The notes under the pieces are model-generated. The model did not search any database, had not been told where the DNA came from, and saw only the letters and a program-made list of their open reading frames with translations. A DNA stretch of 64,000 bases from Amphibalanus amphitrite (lineage: Eukaryota; Arthropoda; Thecostraca; Balanomorpha; Balanidae), in the NCBI RefSeq assembly GCF_019059575.1, contig NW_024882929.1, positions 100,047 through 164,046 of the forward strand, in the 5' to 3' direction. Made by a program: the position numbers and the translations under genes. Below, in pieces: positions 21,691 to 33,000 of this stretch. Position 1 is the stretch's first letter, and each line of letters begins with the position of its first letter.

Positions 21691-22195
21691 AATAGGTAAA
21701 CAGAACAGGAGAGCCAGCAGTGAACTGTGAAGCCTTGTTACATCAACTCCCATGGAGCGTCATAAGCAATAGGATGTTAGATGAAAAATGACACCCATGC
21801 TGCAAGCAAGTAGTCAATTACATTTAAATTGCTGCCACGTGTGGTAACTTAATGAGCTGGTAACCTATTTGCAATCGATCACTTGCCTTTCCCTGAACAC
21901 TTAATAAACTCGTGCTCAATGGTAATCGTGGTCATGCCGTACGCATTAGGCAGGCCCATGTCGTACCCTATCTCCCTGTGTGTCCAAGTGCACAGATGAC
22001 GTCACACGAAGGGGCGGAGTCGGGGGCGGAGCCTGGCGCAACGGCCGCCATATTTGAATTTGTTTTATTAGAATGTATTCTATATTTTGGGTTTCAGTCA
22101 ATTGTTATCGATAGTTTTATGAACGGTCAGCTGTAATATGTGATTTATCAAGAAAAAAACACATATTCTGCTTGCAATTTCGATTTAAGTACGAC
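21691..22195. other. Unassigned intergenic stretch
   Basis: Unique sequence with no gene recognised. A TGACGTCAC site lies near 21997. Confidence 0.4.
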
Positions 22196-22264
22196 CCGCG
22201 CCTAGATTCGAACGCACGATCTTTGGATTACGGCGCAAGCATCCTAACCACTACACTACCGCGG
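22196..22264 (-). tRNA. tRNA-like sequence (pseudogene or SINE head)
   Basis: On the minus strand a polymerase III A-box-like phrase TAGTGTAGTGGTTAGGATG is followed about 30 bases later by a B box GTTCGAATC (22205-22213 region). The spacing suits a tRNA. The CCGCG start can pair with CGCGG at the 3' side. The anticodon arm is not clean and no isotype can be assigned, so a decayed tRNA or a tRNA-derived repeat is likelier than a working gene. Confidence 0.4.
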
Positions 22265-22265
22265 C

Positions 22266-24875
22266 GGCGTGGCGGCCGGCGGAAGGGAGGCTGCGGAGGC
22301 ATGGGGGCTTTTTTGCCCATTTTTGGAAAAACGAAAGGGTTTAGTGAAAAACGTTTCTTAGATAATTCGAAGAAAAATGTCTCGGCTTTCCGATGGTGCA
22401 CTTAGTTTTGTGCTAACTTTAGCAGAGGTTGTTCTACAGCGCTTCAAAAATCGCCCATTTGCATAGGACTTAAACGGGACTTCAAGACTTGCCCCCAGAT
22501 GACGTCACGAGCTGACGTCACGATCAGGTAGAATCGCCGGACGACCCTACCTGGTATATAGGGCCTTGGCATTAGGGCCCATTTAAACTAGGGCAGTCGT
22601 CTTAACTACGTCATTAAGCAGCTAACCGTAGAGCTCACCCCCACACTCACTTTCAGCAGAACCGCTCTTGGCCAACGACATTGTCACCAACTTTGACGAA
22701 ATTACGAGCTTGGTATTTAGCAGCTGATTCCCTTGACGCCAACAGCACGTGGATGGGTTCCTACGGGTCATCCGCTCAGCCGAAAATCGAGTCGCGCCAC
22801 GCCTTCAAAGGCATGGGACGAGCTTCGAGCGTTCAGCGATGGGAGGTCGCCAACACATCGATCGATTCACCTTCAGAGTCTCGAGTTTAAACTTCTTGTG
22901 GCAGGTACCGAACTTGTGTCCAGTTCAGAGTTCGAAATGTCGCGAAACTCTGCACGCTCGAACGGGAAGCGTGTCATTTTCGCCACTTCTCAATCTCGTA
23001 GACATCCAGAGTATCAAGCGCCAACCCTTCAAGCTCGAGACACTCTAGCAGCCTCCCCATGCAGGAGGAAGGGTGGGGGCAATTCTGGCAACCAGTCGAC
23101 AAGTTGGACACTGTCCGTGACAGTTTGACAGGCGTCCGTGACAGTTTGGCAGTCGCGTGACGTTCAGAAGTGATGGTGTGACGGTAAGGTGACGTTATTC
23201 GGCACAGAGTTGCCCCGAGTTGGTGACACTTCGGTGACAAGGGTAGGCCAAATGGAGAGCGGGAGGGGAAAAGTGAGTGAGGGGAACGCATGGCAGGAGA
23301 ATGATCACGACCATTATTAGAAAAGCATTGGGCAGTGAGAGATATTTTACCAGAAAGACAATAAAAATGAAAAATAAAAATATGTGGTGGTTAAGGTCTG
23401 TATGAAAATGATCACTATAAAGCCACGACGAATAATAAAAATATTTAAACATGGTCTATATATTCGATGACAACCAAACGACAAATTTTCGTAAGATAGG
23501 TATTGGTCAGGCGAAGTTCGACAGCCCTTGAGAGTTAACAGGAATTACTGATAGATAATTCTAGGAGAAGTGGCGATCATATTAGACATTTATGTAGGTC
23601 CCGGCCACTTGAAAAGTAAATGCATTACGCAAATGAAACTGGTCTGGCTGGAAATGTCAATCGACTTGATATTAAGCTGTCTTAAGTGGTCATTCTTGCG
23701 ATCTCTTAAACATATCGAAATAGGTAAGAAAAGGCTAGAGCGTCTTTTTAGGGCTCAATGAAGCGCTAAGTCGTAGCCCCTAAAATATTTTCGAGACTGT
23801 AAGATTTGATCCTAGCCATGCAGCATTTCACGCTGCCATTGAAGGGGCACCAATTCACTCCAAGTCCGCTCGTGTCAGACGTCTGGTTTCCATCAGGTCG
23901 TCAACAGATTGGTCTGGGACCCCTGGTCAGTGTTTGTGGCCGCCTGTCCGGAAACTGATTAAGAGTTTGACGCCGGCGATGGTTCTGTGAACTCCGTGGC
24001 TCCGTGGAGCGTCTGTACTCTGTTCAGAGGTGGCCGGACCAGAGCAGGGTATATTGTATTGTATTGTATTTTACCTACTGTATTGTACATTCATGAACGA
24101 TCCACATTCTCAAATTGCGTGACGATTACTGCTTATTATGCCCTCTTATGCCCCCTTTTGGTACAGGGGGCTTCGGAATCTGGAGATTGCAGACTGAGTG
24201 AGTAGTGGCAGTGGGCCTCGGAAGAAAGTCACAAGGCACGTGCGGTCCGGGTGACTTTGATGGCGGTAAACCCACATTTTCACGGAAGGGGCAGTGTGAT
24301 GAAATTATGAGAAAACGCACAAAACAGATTGCACAAACGTATGTCCTTTTCAACGGTTATCGTAAATTATTTTAACCACTTAATTACGTGTTTTTGATAG
24401 CGGCAGTTAACAGACTTCAAATTACCTTACTTTACACCATATATCATGCAAATATATGGCATAATTGTCCCGTCACCGTGTCTAAAACTCATGCATCATC
24501 ATACCTTGGCACATTCGCTCAAACCCAAGGCTACATTGCAAAGTTTCGAAACTTCCACTGAATTATTAATTATAGCATCAACGCGCCAGCTACACCACAT
24601 TTGGGCCATTCAGGCACTTCCCCGCACTCAAGCTGAAATGGATTGAAAATGGACAACCAAGGCGGGAAATTCACTGGTTACCCCTGGTTAGATAACATTC
24701 AGAAAGGCGTTGTGGACCAAATTTTTAAGTGACGGTCACTTCAGGCGCACATATATGTAAAATACATTAAACCTTGAAAGTTGACAACAAAGGATGCAAA
24801 TGTAATTAAAAGTTTGTTGGGCTGATTGTGATGCAAAAAGCACCAATGCATCGACGAAAATCGAAGAAATCGAGG
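22266..24875. other. Unassigned intergenic stretch
   Basis: No gene is recognised. Small features: two TGACGTCACGA sites at 22499-22526; a duplicated GTCCGTGACAGTTTG at 23114-23147; and a TATTG pentamer run at 24051-24070. Confidence 0.45.
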
Positions 24876-24877
24876 TA

Positions 24878-25090
24878 CAGGGACCCGCAGTTGCTACTGT
24901 ATAGCGACCCTGAGTAAATTGTCCCAGCACCCTCACAGGGAACAACGATAAACTGTCAGAGAGTACTCACAGGAAACCTCAGCTGCTCTTGTACAGGGAC
25001 CAGCAGTCGATATCAATGTTATCGGTTGTTACTGGACAGGACAGACGGTTAGACTTGGGGTTCGTGTACAGTAGCAACTGCGGGTCCCCG
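24878..25090. mobile_element. TA-flanked MITE
   Basis: This 213-bp element has near-perfect 24-bp inverted ends: CAGGGACCCGCAGTTGCTAC with CTGTA at the left and the same sequence with one change at the right. TA sits at 24876-24877 and 25091-25092. A third, partial copy of the end (TACAGGGACCAGCAG) lies inside near 24994. A TA duplication suggests Tc1/mariner. It is non-coding. Confidence 0.65.
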
Positions 25091-25092
25091 TA

Positions 25093-26768
25093 CGACACAT
25101 TTCACACCAAACTTTCGCTCAACAGAACGCGGAAAGCTGTTGCTCCATGGTTTATTCTGCTCCCCTCTTCACTGCCCTTCCCCCATACGCCCACCCACTA
25201 CTGCCCATCCACCCCAGTGCCAGCAGGTGTGTTACATTCGTCTGTGACGCGTCACGTATGTCGCGCTGTCACCCGTGTTTACTGTCACAGTGACAGGACC
25301 CAGTTGTGTCGGACCCCAGGGGGGGGGGGGTCGTCCTGCGCGCATTAGCGGGTCGTCAGTTCATCTGGTCGCCGCAGGGCAAATGTTGGTCTTGTCGCCA
25401 CCTGTGACGAGACCCGGGTCGTTAGTGGGCAGCTTTGGCGGTGGTGGTAGTAGGGAGGGGTTGGACGACTATGGTGCAGTTTGGTGGACTATGGTCTTCC
25501 TGTATAAGAAGGAGAGATAGGAGTTAAGAATCGACGAAGGAAATAAATGGGTTGTCCATCAGCTTAAAAAGCAGCAACATTTCATAGGGAAATAGGTGAA
25601 AATTCGGAAAAGTTGGATATAAACACGTGGCATGGCCATTACCAACTCTTCTGGATTTTCGCGAATTCACACATGTGCCCTTTATATCGCATTCGGTAAC
25701 AGCCTCCAAAACATTGACCACTGTTCCCCAGCCACCATACCTGACGACGCCTCTGTGCCAGTCATTGCAAAGCAGCTAAGCTCGCACCCCAAAAGGGAAA
25801 CCGCCGCACACTCAACACTGTGTGACCGTCATTACTCAAACATCCTCCACAAACCGTACCGCTAACGCGACCACTCGACAAATCCAAACAGCTGCAGAGG
25901 CGGCGTCCCTTTGTTCTCACCTCAGCATTGTTGACAGACTTTTAAAGGCGTCAGGTGTCGGATTTCAACAGGTGTTGGCGACCTGTCCAAGGCTATAGAA
26001 CTCCAGGTAAGGACACCAGCCTTTTGACCTTGAACGCCGCCGGCCGGCCGATGATGTCATTGGAGGCAAGCCGGCTCGGCGGACACACAAGGCGAATGCA
26101 TAACGGAGGGGCGTTGGAACGTTGCGGGACCGGGGAGATATTTTAATGTGGTTACATAGACGGGTGCAATAACGGCGATCCGATCCCGTCTCTGGCGAAT
26201 CTAGATGGGTCGTAAGGACCCAGGCCGAATCTGACCGTCTATTTATAGGGAAACGGGGTGGGTGAATTGACAACCGATGGCTTAAGAGATGATGAGGAGG
26301 GATCCCGTCGTCAATTGTTGTTTGACAGACAACACATGTTGTACTGGGCGTATGACCATCAGAGGTAATGCCTGAACGTAGGCAAGCATAATTGTTCTGT
26401 CACACTGTTTAGGAATATAAAATGGTAATGGAGATCATTGAGGATATGATCTCTACATTTCGGGAATTCACTAATTACTACGGCCCATAGGGGCACCGCC
26501 GGAGCTGTTGTTTTGCCATCGGTCCCAGGCAACTCCAGGGAGCTGCAGTACCCGGCGGCCAAAGCGGCCACCTCGTCGACTCGCAGGTCCTGTGGGATTC
26601 CGTGATGCTTTAGTGCTTAAGCACTAAACTCTGCGGGTGAATTCACCCACAGAAGCACGGGCATAGCAATAGGATGTGGGGCTAGGTGTCTGTCCACCTC
26701 TTCATTGAAAGAACAACGTATACAGCGTCTGGTCCCGCCGAAGCTCGGTATCGACCGTGACTTATTCA
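25093..26768. other. Unassigned intergenic stretch with palindromes
   Basis: No gene is recognised. A G-run sits at 25319-25330. Two palindromes lie side by side: TTTAGTGCTTAAGCACTAAA (26609-26628, perfect) and GGGTGAATTCACCC (26635-26648), the latter extended by CTG/CAG. Confidence 0.5.
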
Positions 26769-27013
26769 CAACTGGCGGATCCAGGAAGCGGTCTTGGACA
26801 CTGCGGGGGGGGGGGGCTTACCCCAAAAAGGTTTCTCGGAATTAATTTAAAAAACTCGGATTTCGATTCCTTGCGCACTGCTGTGCAGTGTGATTAGCCA
26901 ACATTTCCTCAGAAAAGTTGTGAAGTTTTCTTTTATTCTCGAAAAGCGATTTCGGGCGCTGCCATTGTGGGGAAGACATTTGCCCCAAATGCCTTCCCTT
27001 GGATCCGCCAGTG
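26769..27013. mobile_element. Old hAT-type MITE
   Basis: The ends are inverted: CAACTGGCGGATCCAGG at the left and CTTGGATCCGCCAGTG at the right. They share the GGCGGATCCA core with the element at 12966-13257. No matching 8-bp duplication remains and the interior is AT-rich with a G-run near 26804, so it appears older. It is non-coding. Confidence 0.6.
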
Positions 27014-27016
27014 GGT

Positions 27017-27275
27017 TGCCCCACTCCGAGCTTGACTAAAAACGTCTTCAAACCCCACCAGAAACCGATGGTAAGGTGAATTTAAATCCAATAACTCATC
27101 TCTGTCTGCCCGCCTAAATATACAACACATGGTACGACACCCGGCCCTGTCGCTATGAGCCGATCGTGATATTTTCGGCTTTCCCCATCCCAAGCTCGAT
27201 TAGAAACGTTCTCCTTCCCCACCCGATTGCTGTCAATTCAAATTCAATACCTCATCTCTGTCTGCCCGACCATTA
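27017..27275. repeat. Diverged tandem duplication, about 170 bp period
   Basis: Two blocks at about 27017-27109 and 27185-27270 share phrases in the same order: AGCTTGA/AGCTCGA, AAACGT, CCCCACC, AAATCCAATA/AAATTCAATA and CTCATCTCTGTCTGCCCG. This is an imperfect direct duplication directly right of the hAT element. Confidence 0.6.
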
Positions 27276-28279
27276 CCCATTCATTGCACACCGTTCAGCG
27301 CCCGGCCCCGCCAGAAGTATCCTAGCGCGCTGAGCAGTTGCCTCCAGCCGCGTCATCGCGAGGCCCCGCGCGGCCAATAAATTAATACATTGCGCGAATA
27401 GCCGTGTCGCCCCCCTGGACCTGTCACGGTTAGCTGTGAGTGGTATAAGTCTTGGTCGGCATTCGCTGGGAGAATTGTGACACAAGCGCGTACACGAGTG
27501 GTAGGTAGCTTGCTGAGGGTGTAAGTTTCATGCAGCTGGTACAGAGATCAAGAAAGAGTCCCGGTCTGTCGGTTAAAGTCGAATTGGTCAAAGATTGGCC
27601 GGATCTGTAGTAACTCCAAATGATGGCAAGACTGCAACAATGCAAAATCTAGCACCACATTCGAAACATAGGAGAGCGCACACATTACACATAAATGGCT
27701 TATAACTACACAGCCGCATATCTTTGTGGAATAACTGCTGGATATATTGCATGTGTCAATGTCAATGTCTATGTTAAAAATTGTCCATGACATCATCCAG
27801 CCTTCAAAAAATCACTACCATTACTAATTCCAGTCATTTCTGGGCGGTTCACCACCGCCCATAATTCTCCGAATGTCGTGTATTTTCCCAATTTGTCAGG
27901 CTCGTGCATTACACTGCGGTTGTACTCGCGTATTTATGGGTCGGCGCCGGCCGCGGCTCCCATGTACAATTACCCATTCGTCTCCATAAAGGCGCCATTA
28001 GCTGTGTTGCAAAGAGTTACAGGGCGCACTAACGGCACCTGGTGGCCGAAATGGGCGGCATTCCCGCGAGGCCTTTGTCAGGGAGAGATTGGAACGATCA
28101 TTATATCGTAGAAGGCCACCAATGATAGGACTCTAGTGAGAAGGATGCCGGTGGGCGCTGTTTACGAAATCTTACGGATTCAGGTAACTGGCGTATGGCA
28201 GCTACCGAGATGGTTTAGTATCATGCGAGTCCGGTGTACAGCTTATGGAATGCCAGCTGCAACTTTCGCGTTAGAGCTA
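27276..28279. other. Unassigned stretch with CpG-rich patch
   Basis: No gene is seen. At 27930-28100 a CpG-rich non-repeat patch carries TTTATGG, CCATAAA and TACAATTACCC-type motifs, compatible with a homeodomain-bound regulatory element, but this is only a motif impression. Confidence 0.3.
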
Positions 28280-28607
28280 CACTAAGAAAACAGTATCCCC
28301 ATTTTCGGTCTCAGAGACCAGTTTTCGGGCTAATGTACCATATTCAAAACAGACAGCACATTTCGAGAATACTTTCTGAGCAACGCCACATGGGCTCATA
28401 CGATCCCTTAAATCGGTATCATTGATCGCAGAAACAGAGCTCAGTCAGTACCCATTATCGGTGTCAAGCTTCAAAACTAGTCTCACTATGAAACCAGTTT
28501 TCAGCCCGATCCCCATTTTCGAGCTCACCTGAATCCAGTTTGAGGGCTCAAATTGTGTGGTGAAGCCAATATTAGGGCTCACGTCATCGCTTTTCGGGGC
28601 TTCGGTA

Positions 28608-28822
28608 AAAACTGGATTGCGTCAGCTGGCTGGCCAGCTGGCGACGCACGAAATGTATTTAATTTTAGATATAAGCGCGGTAGTAGGATGGACATAAATA
28701 TTTCAAATGGCTTTAAATGAAAAATTGATTGGTAAATATTTATTCTTTTATATCTAGCATTGATATGTAAGAAGCTCTGCTAGCGCCACCATACGGCGCC
28801 AGCTGGCAAAAAATCCAGTTAA
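28608..28822. mobile_element. Small TA-flanked inverted-repeat element
   Basis: AACTGGATT near the left end and AATCCAGTT near the right end are inverted and flanked by TA. GTCAGCTGG and CCAGCTGGC follow inside. The left end also contains a local palindrome around GGCTGGCCAGC. It is about 215 bp and AT-rich in the middle. Confidence 0.4.
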
Positions 28823-29319
28823 TACCAGAGCCCGCTTTTCGTCCGATGCAGCCCCTCCTCCCCCCTCCCCCGTGTCCAGCAGCTGCGAATAAGACGAAGC
28901 CGCGGACAAACTTTTTTTTTGCTCGGCCAGCCTAGCGCCAGTCTCGAGCGGTGGGACAGTTAACCCGGCAATTTTGGCCGGGATGCAAAAGTTACGTTAA
29001 ACCGGTTTATGTTAACCCGGGAGCAAATAACAACGTGGGACTTGGGAGCCTATCTTAGGTGTGGCAAAGCTAACGGATTACTTACTTGTTGCCGAAGTGC
29101 CCAAAGAAGGTACTGGAACCGAAAACACAACATTGGTTCATGTATTTATTAACATTCATACACACAGTCATACTTGTGCAAGGTGTCAGTGTTCGGTTGT
29201 GGGGTGTAATAGCCAGGGAAAAAGTTCTATGAACTGAAAAACCCGGCGCCTATTACTTCGAAACATGGTTGTGTATTCAACATGAACTGCAAGGAGTGCA
29301 GACGACATTGCCTGTGCTA

Positions 29320-30400
29320 ACTTAACGTCTCACGGGCAGCGCCGCGCTCTGACACCTTGGTCCCAGGTGCAGGGTCCCAGAAGCGGCGGCGTTTCTGACC
29401 GCAAATCGCCGGAGAGCCGGTCGACGCCGTTGAGGGGACTGAGCAGGCCGCTGCCAGCTCCACCTTCACGTCCGCGCAGCGCAGCTCGGTGTCCGGCGGC
29501 GGCTCATCGCGCGGGCCGCACCCGTCCGTCCGCTGCACGAGCCGCTTTTCGATCCGACAGCGCAACACCGGCACGCCATTGTGCTGGCTGAGCGGCGGCA
29601 GCGGCACGTAGGCAACAAAACAGTAGAAATCGATGGGCCTGGATCGGCGTTGCCAGCAACGCCGGCAGCGGCGCGGCGGGAGGCGCCAGTGCCGCCGTCG
29701 GGGACGTGTGCCCTTCGCTGCGCTCTTTCGAGTTGGCCGGCCGGCCGCGCGGCGTAGTCCTTTTGACACGGTGCGAGAAGAGCCGGATGAAGGTGGACTT
29801 TTTATTGGCGTTGCTGGTACTCACGCCGCCGGCGTCCAGTTTGGGCGGCAAGTCCGAGTACCAGGAGTCGGACAAGTCCCGCGCGAACGCCGCCAGCCGG
29901 TCGTCGTCACTGCTGGCGGCGGCCCGCCGACGGCGCTGCCTCAGAATCGGACGAGTCGGTGGTACTGAGCACCTCGCGGACGGGTAGCTGGGAGTGGGCC
30001 GGCCGCGGCCCCTGCCAGGCCGCGCAACCTTCACCGGCGCAGCCGCCTTCAAACTGCCCTTGCTGGGCGGCGGGTTAGTCGGCGGAGGCGGCAGCGGTGC
30101 CTCGACGTCAGTCCGAGTCGCTATCACTGGGCGGCCGCCGCGGAGACGGCTTCTGTTTGACCCGCAGCCGGCCTGGGCCGGCTCGGCGCCCTCGGCCGGC
30201 GGCGCGCGCCGTTTCGAGCGTTTCACCTTTTCACTGTTACTCTCGCCTGGTCCTCAGCGTCGAGCGGCTCGGCGCTGTTCGGTTTCATGTGGCCCATGCT
30301 GCTGGGAAACTCGGGTGGGGACAGCTTTCTGACTGGAGTGCCGTCGAAGATGGAGGAGACGGGGGTGCTCGCAGAGTCCTTGCCTAATGCCCATGATAGA
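29320..30400 (-). pseudogene. Decayed GC-rich coding sequence, possible retrocopy
   Basis: The minus strand reads like protein in pieces that change frame. Pieces include SASTPVSSIFDGTPVRKLSP; VEAPLPPPPTNPPPSKGSL; STTDSSDSEAAPSAG; STSNANKKSTFIRLFSHRVK; and IDFYCFVAYVPLPPLSQHNG up to a stop near 29325. Short acidic-serine tracts (SDSDSD) and basic, proline-rich parts resemble nuclear regulatory proteins; an AFF-family-like origin crossed my mind but no diagnostic domain is visible. At least two frame changes are needed to follow it, so if it was a gene it is broken. It follows the LINE remnant on the same strand. Confidence 0.3.
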
Positions 30401-31420
30401 GCCGAGGCTCCACTGGACGCCCAGCTTAATCGGGCTATCGCCGCCCTCCTTCTATGGTGGATTCTTCGGCCCCCTACAGCCACTAGGGCCATCATATACT
30501 CCCAGATGGCGGCACCTAGGGGATGAGGGGGGGGGGTGTCTGGGCCACTTGTCCACCTCGTGGCGTCGCCAGCGACGCCTGCGAGTCGGAGCAAATGATT
30601 ATGGGGTCTTCCTCGAAGGACGGGTGCTCCAGGAGATGTTGCTTTGCCGTCTTGAGCGCCACCATCTCAGATCGGTAAATGGAGCAAATCCTCCCCGCCG
30701 CCTCCCGCAGTACCAATGTTGTACTGTCTGGGTGCTCGGTGAGGACCCCAGCGCCGCCTTCCTATTACTCCCCCGGTCGCAGACCCGTCGACCCAGGCCC
30801 ACGTCGCACGCTGGGGGAGCGCTCCCAGGCACGCCTCCGCAGCACTCCTCCTCGCTGTCGCGGACGCCCCGATCGGCAGCCGGTCCAGGTGGACCGTGAC
30901 GCCGTCTGTTGGCGTCTACGGGGGCAGTCTCGTGGATAAGCGCGCCTCGGCGGGCAGCGCCACTCCATTGGTCCCACACCGCTCCCCCGCGCTCTCTCCA
31001 GCCGGTCACTGACTTCAGTCACGGTTGGGGGGGGGGGGGGCTTCCGCCACGACGCGGCGGGTCCTCCGACGGGAGGGAGAGCGCCTTCGCCAGTAGGCGC
31101 GATGCCAGCGCATCCCTCCTCATCTCTCCATCGGCACGACGCCCGCCTCGGCCCTCACGGCGAGTCTTGGAGCATGGAAATCGGGCAGCCAGTGATGACT
31201 CATGCCACCATCAGCATCTCCGCCTCCAGGACGCCAAGATGTGTGGCCGCAGCCGCAGGCAGCCACGCCGACCCCGCTGCCCGCATGCCCAAGTAGTCTC
31301 GAATCGCTGACACTTCTCCTGAAACAAGAGTGGTGTCGTAAACTTAAACCCCTTGCTGGCGCCCGCCAGCCGCGACAACACCGCCACACCAATTTTTGTG
31401 ACCCCGGAACTTCCGTCCCG
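30400..31420 (-). pseudogene. LINE ORF2 remnant with RNase H domain
   Basis: This is the C-terminal part of a non-LTR retrotransposon ORF2 on the minus strand. Pieces in order: EAEMLMVA (near 31205); RLLAKALSLPSEDPPRR (31110-31060); TVHLDRLPIGASATARRSAA then TWAWVDGSATGG (about 30900-30770); LREAAGRICSIYRSEMVALK; and IIICSDSQASLA (about 30600-30560). DGSA, the glutamate of SEM and SDSQ are the RNase H catalytic surroundings. LGAAIWEYMMALVAVGGRRI follows in another frame. Several frameshifts and stops break it, including one inside RNase H near 30750 and a stop after EAEMLMVA. It is unlike the two open LINEs in this window, which have no RNase H. Confidence 0.75.
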
Positions 31421-31789
31421 AGCCTTATTTCACGGCACGATGCTACAGTGCGCTACACGTATTGTGGTATTCAGCTTCCATGGAAACATCAACTAATTTG
31501 GACGCTCAAACATGGGAGTCAGGGGTGGTTAAGGCCCAGAGCGTTCTGTCTGGTTTATAAAACCTTGGCCAGCAGATGTAAACGTGCTTTTTGTATAAGT
31601 GGCTTAATTTGGACGCAAAAGGGCACTAACCTTCGGCGCAAATAATGCAGAAATTTCAGCGCAAATTGCAAAATAGCTTGCGCCGAACTTCGGCGCATGA
31701 CGGCTTCACGGGCGTCCGGCGTACCATATGGATGTTTTCCAGTTTGGGCTGCAGGTTTTAGCTCTAGGTTTTAGACTGTAGGTTTTGGG

Positions 31790-31900
31790 TTGGGTTGGGC
31801 TGGGCTGGGCTGGGCTGGGCTGGGCTGGGCTGGGCTGGTTGGGGTGGTTGGGTTGGGTTGGATTAGGTTAGGTAAGTTTAGGTTAGTTTAGTTTAGGATA
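31790..31900. repeat. Pentamer array (TGGGC)n to TTAGG-like
   Basis: About eight to nine copies of GGGCT (31797-31837) grade into GGTTG-type pentamers (31838-31862) and then TTAGG-like phrases (GATTAGGTTAGG, TTTAGGTTAG; to about 31896). TTAGG is the arthropod telomere repeat; a short degenerate run like this is an interstitial sequence at most. Confidence 0.75.
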
Positions 31901-33000
31901 CAGTTGTAGATATGAATACCTATTTTTTGTAAGTTGAATTACTTTTTTCATTTTGTAGCATCATATGCCTTCCATCTTTGAACTGCCATATTCAAGCACC
32001 AGAATAAGTATGGACTTGAACCTTTTCCAGTCTGGATGCCTGTATGGAAGTTGTGCAAAATCATGCAGTTGAAGGTATTGTAACCACAAATAAGAGCTCA
32101 TGACTCAAGTCTCAACTTGTCCATAATTGGTTATCTTGATGTATACTTGTAGACCCTTCCTCTTACTTGGCACACAGGCATGGTGTCACAGTGTTCTAAA
32201 ATTGGATTTCAATTGGGTGTCTCAACAAAAAAAAAAAAATCTGAAGACAAAATGAGATAGATTTAGCCTTTCCGCAAAACTGCATAATGCCATTTTTTAC
32301 CTCAGATTTTGTCAGAACCTTCACAGGATCTGAAATGAAATGATGTAGAGTAGATGCATCAACTGTCAAGTCATGGGTAACCTGGCAGCTGGCTGTTGAA
32401 TCAAACTTTTGACATATTTTTTAGCAAAGATGAAATAAAGCCACTTGTCATATTTTTAGGATGAAAATATTTTCCCCATCATGTGTGGTTATTCACCTAA
32501 AATTCTGAAACATGGAACACTGTGATACCAGCATTCCATCATGTCAACCAGCATTCCGCAGCATGTTAGCAGAAGCAGCAGCATGTTATAAGTATATGAA
32601 AGATCCAAATAGGTTGTAGGTTGGTAGGTATTGGTACTAAGTTTAACTTAATAGGTTAGTAGGCAAGGTTAGGAATAATTTTAGTTGAGCATCAAGATAA
32701 CCAATTACGAACAAGTAACAAAATCCTTACCTACCCTTGAAAGCATTGCTTCAATCACATCATCACGAAGAACCAGACAAAAATTTTGCACATTCTTACA
32801 CTATTTGACATCCTGAATCCAGATATGATGCTTTCATGTGGCGCAAATACAAGAAAAACGAATAATCAAACCCGTGCGTATTCGTATCAACGGCGCCACA
32901 ATTGTAGATCAGACCTTTTCTGAACAAATGCCACCACAATTTTAATTGATAAGGGATTAAAATGGCATGAGCATCAACATCTTGATTTTTTCTAAAAGAT
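31901..33000. other. AT-rich unassigned interior of the 5-kb candidate
   Basis: AT-rich sequence with no recognisable frame. ACCAGCATTCC and CAGCATGTTA phrases recur at 32526-32588. Confidence 0.4.

Noticed and set aside
29367-30899. Plus-strand open frames over the GC-rich block
   Set aside because: They mirror the minus-strand LINE RNase H and pseudogene-like pieces and have no recognisable domain.
31863-31900. A true telomere
   Set aside because: Only a few degenerate TTAGG-like units, inside unique sequence on both sides.
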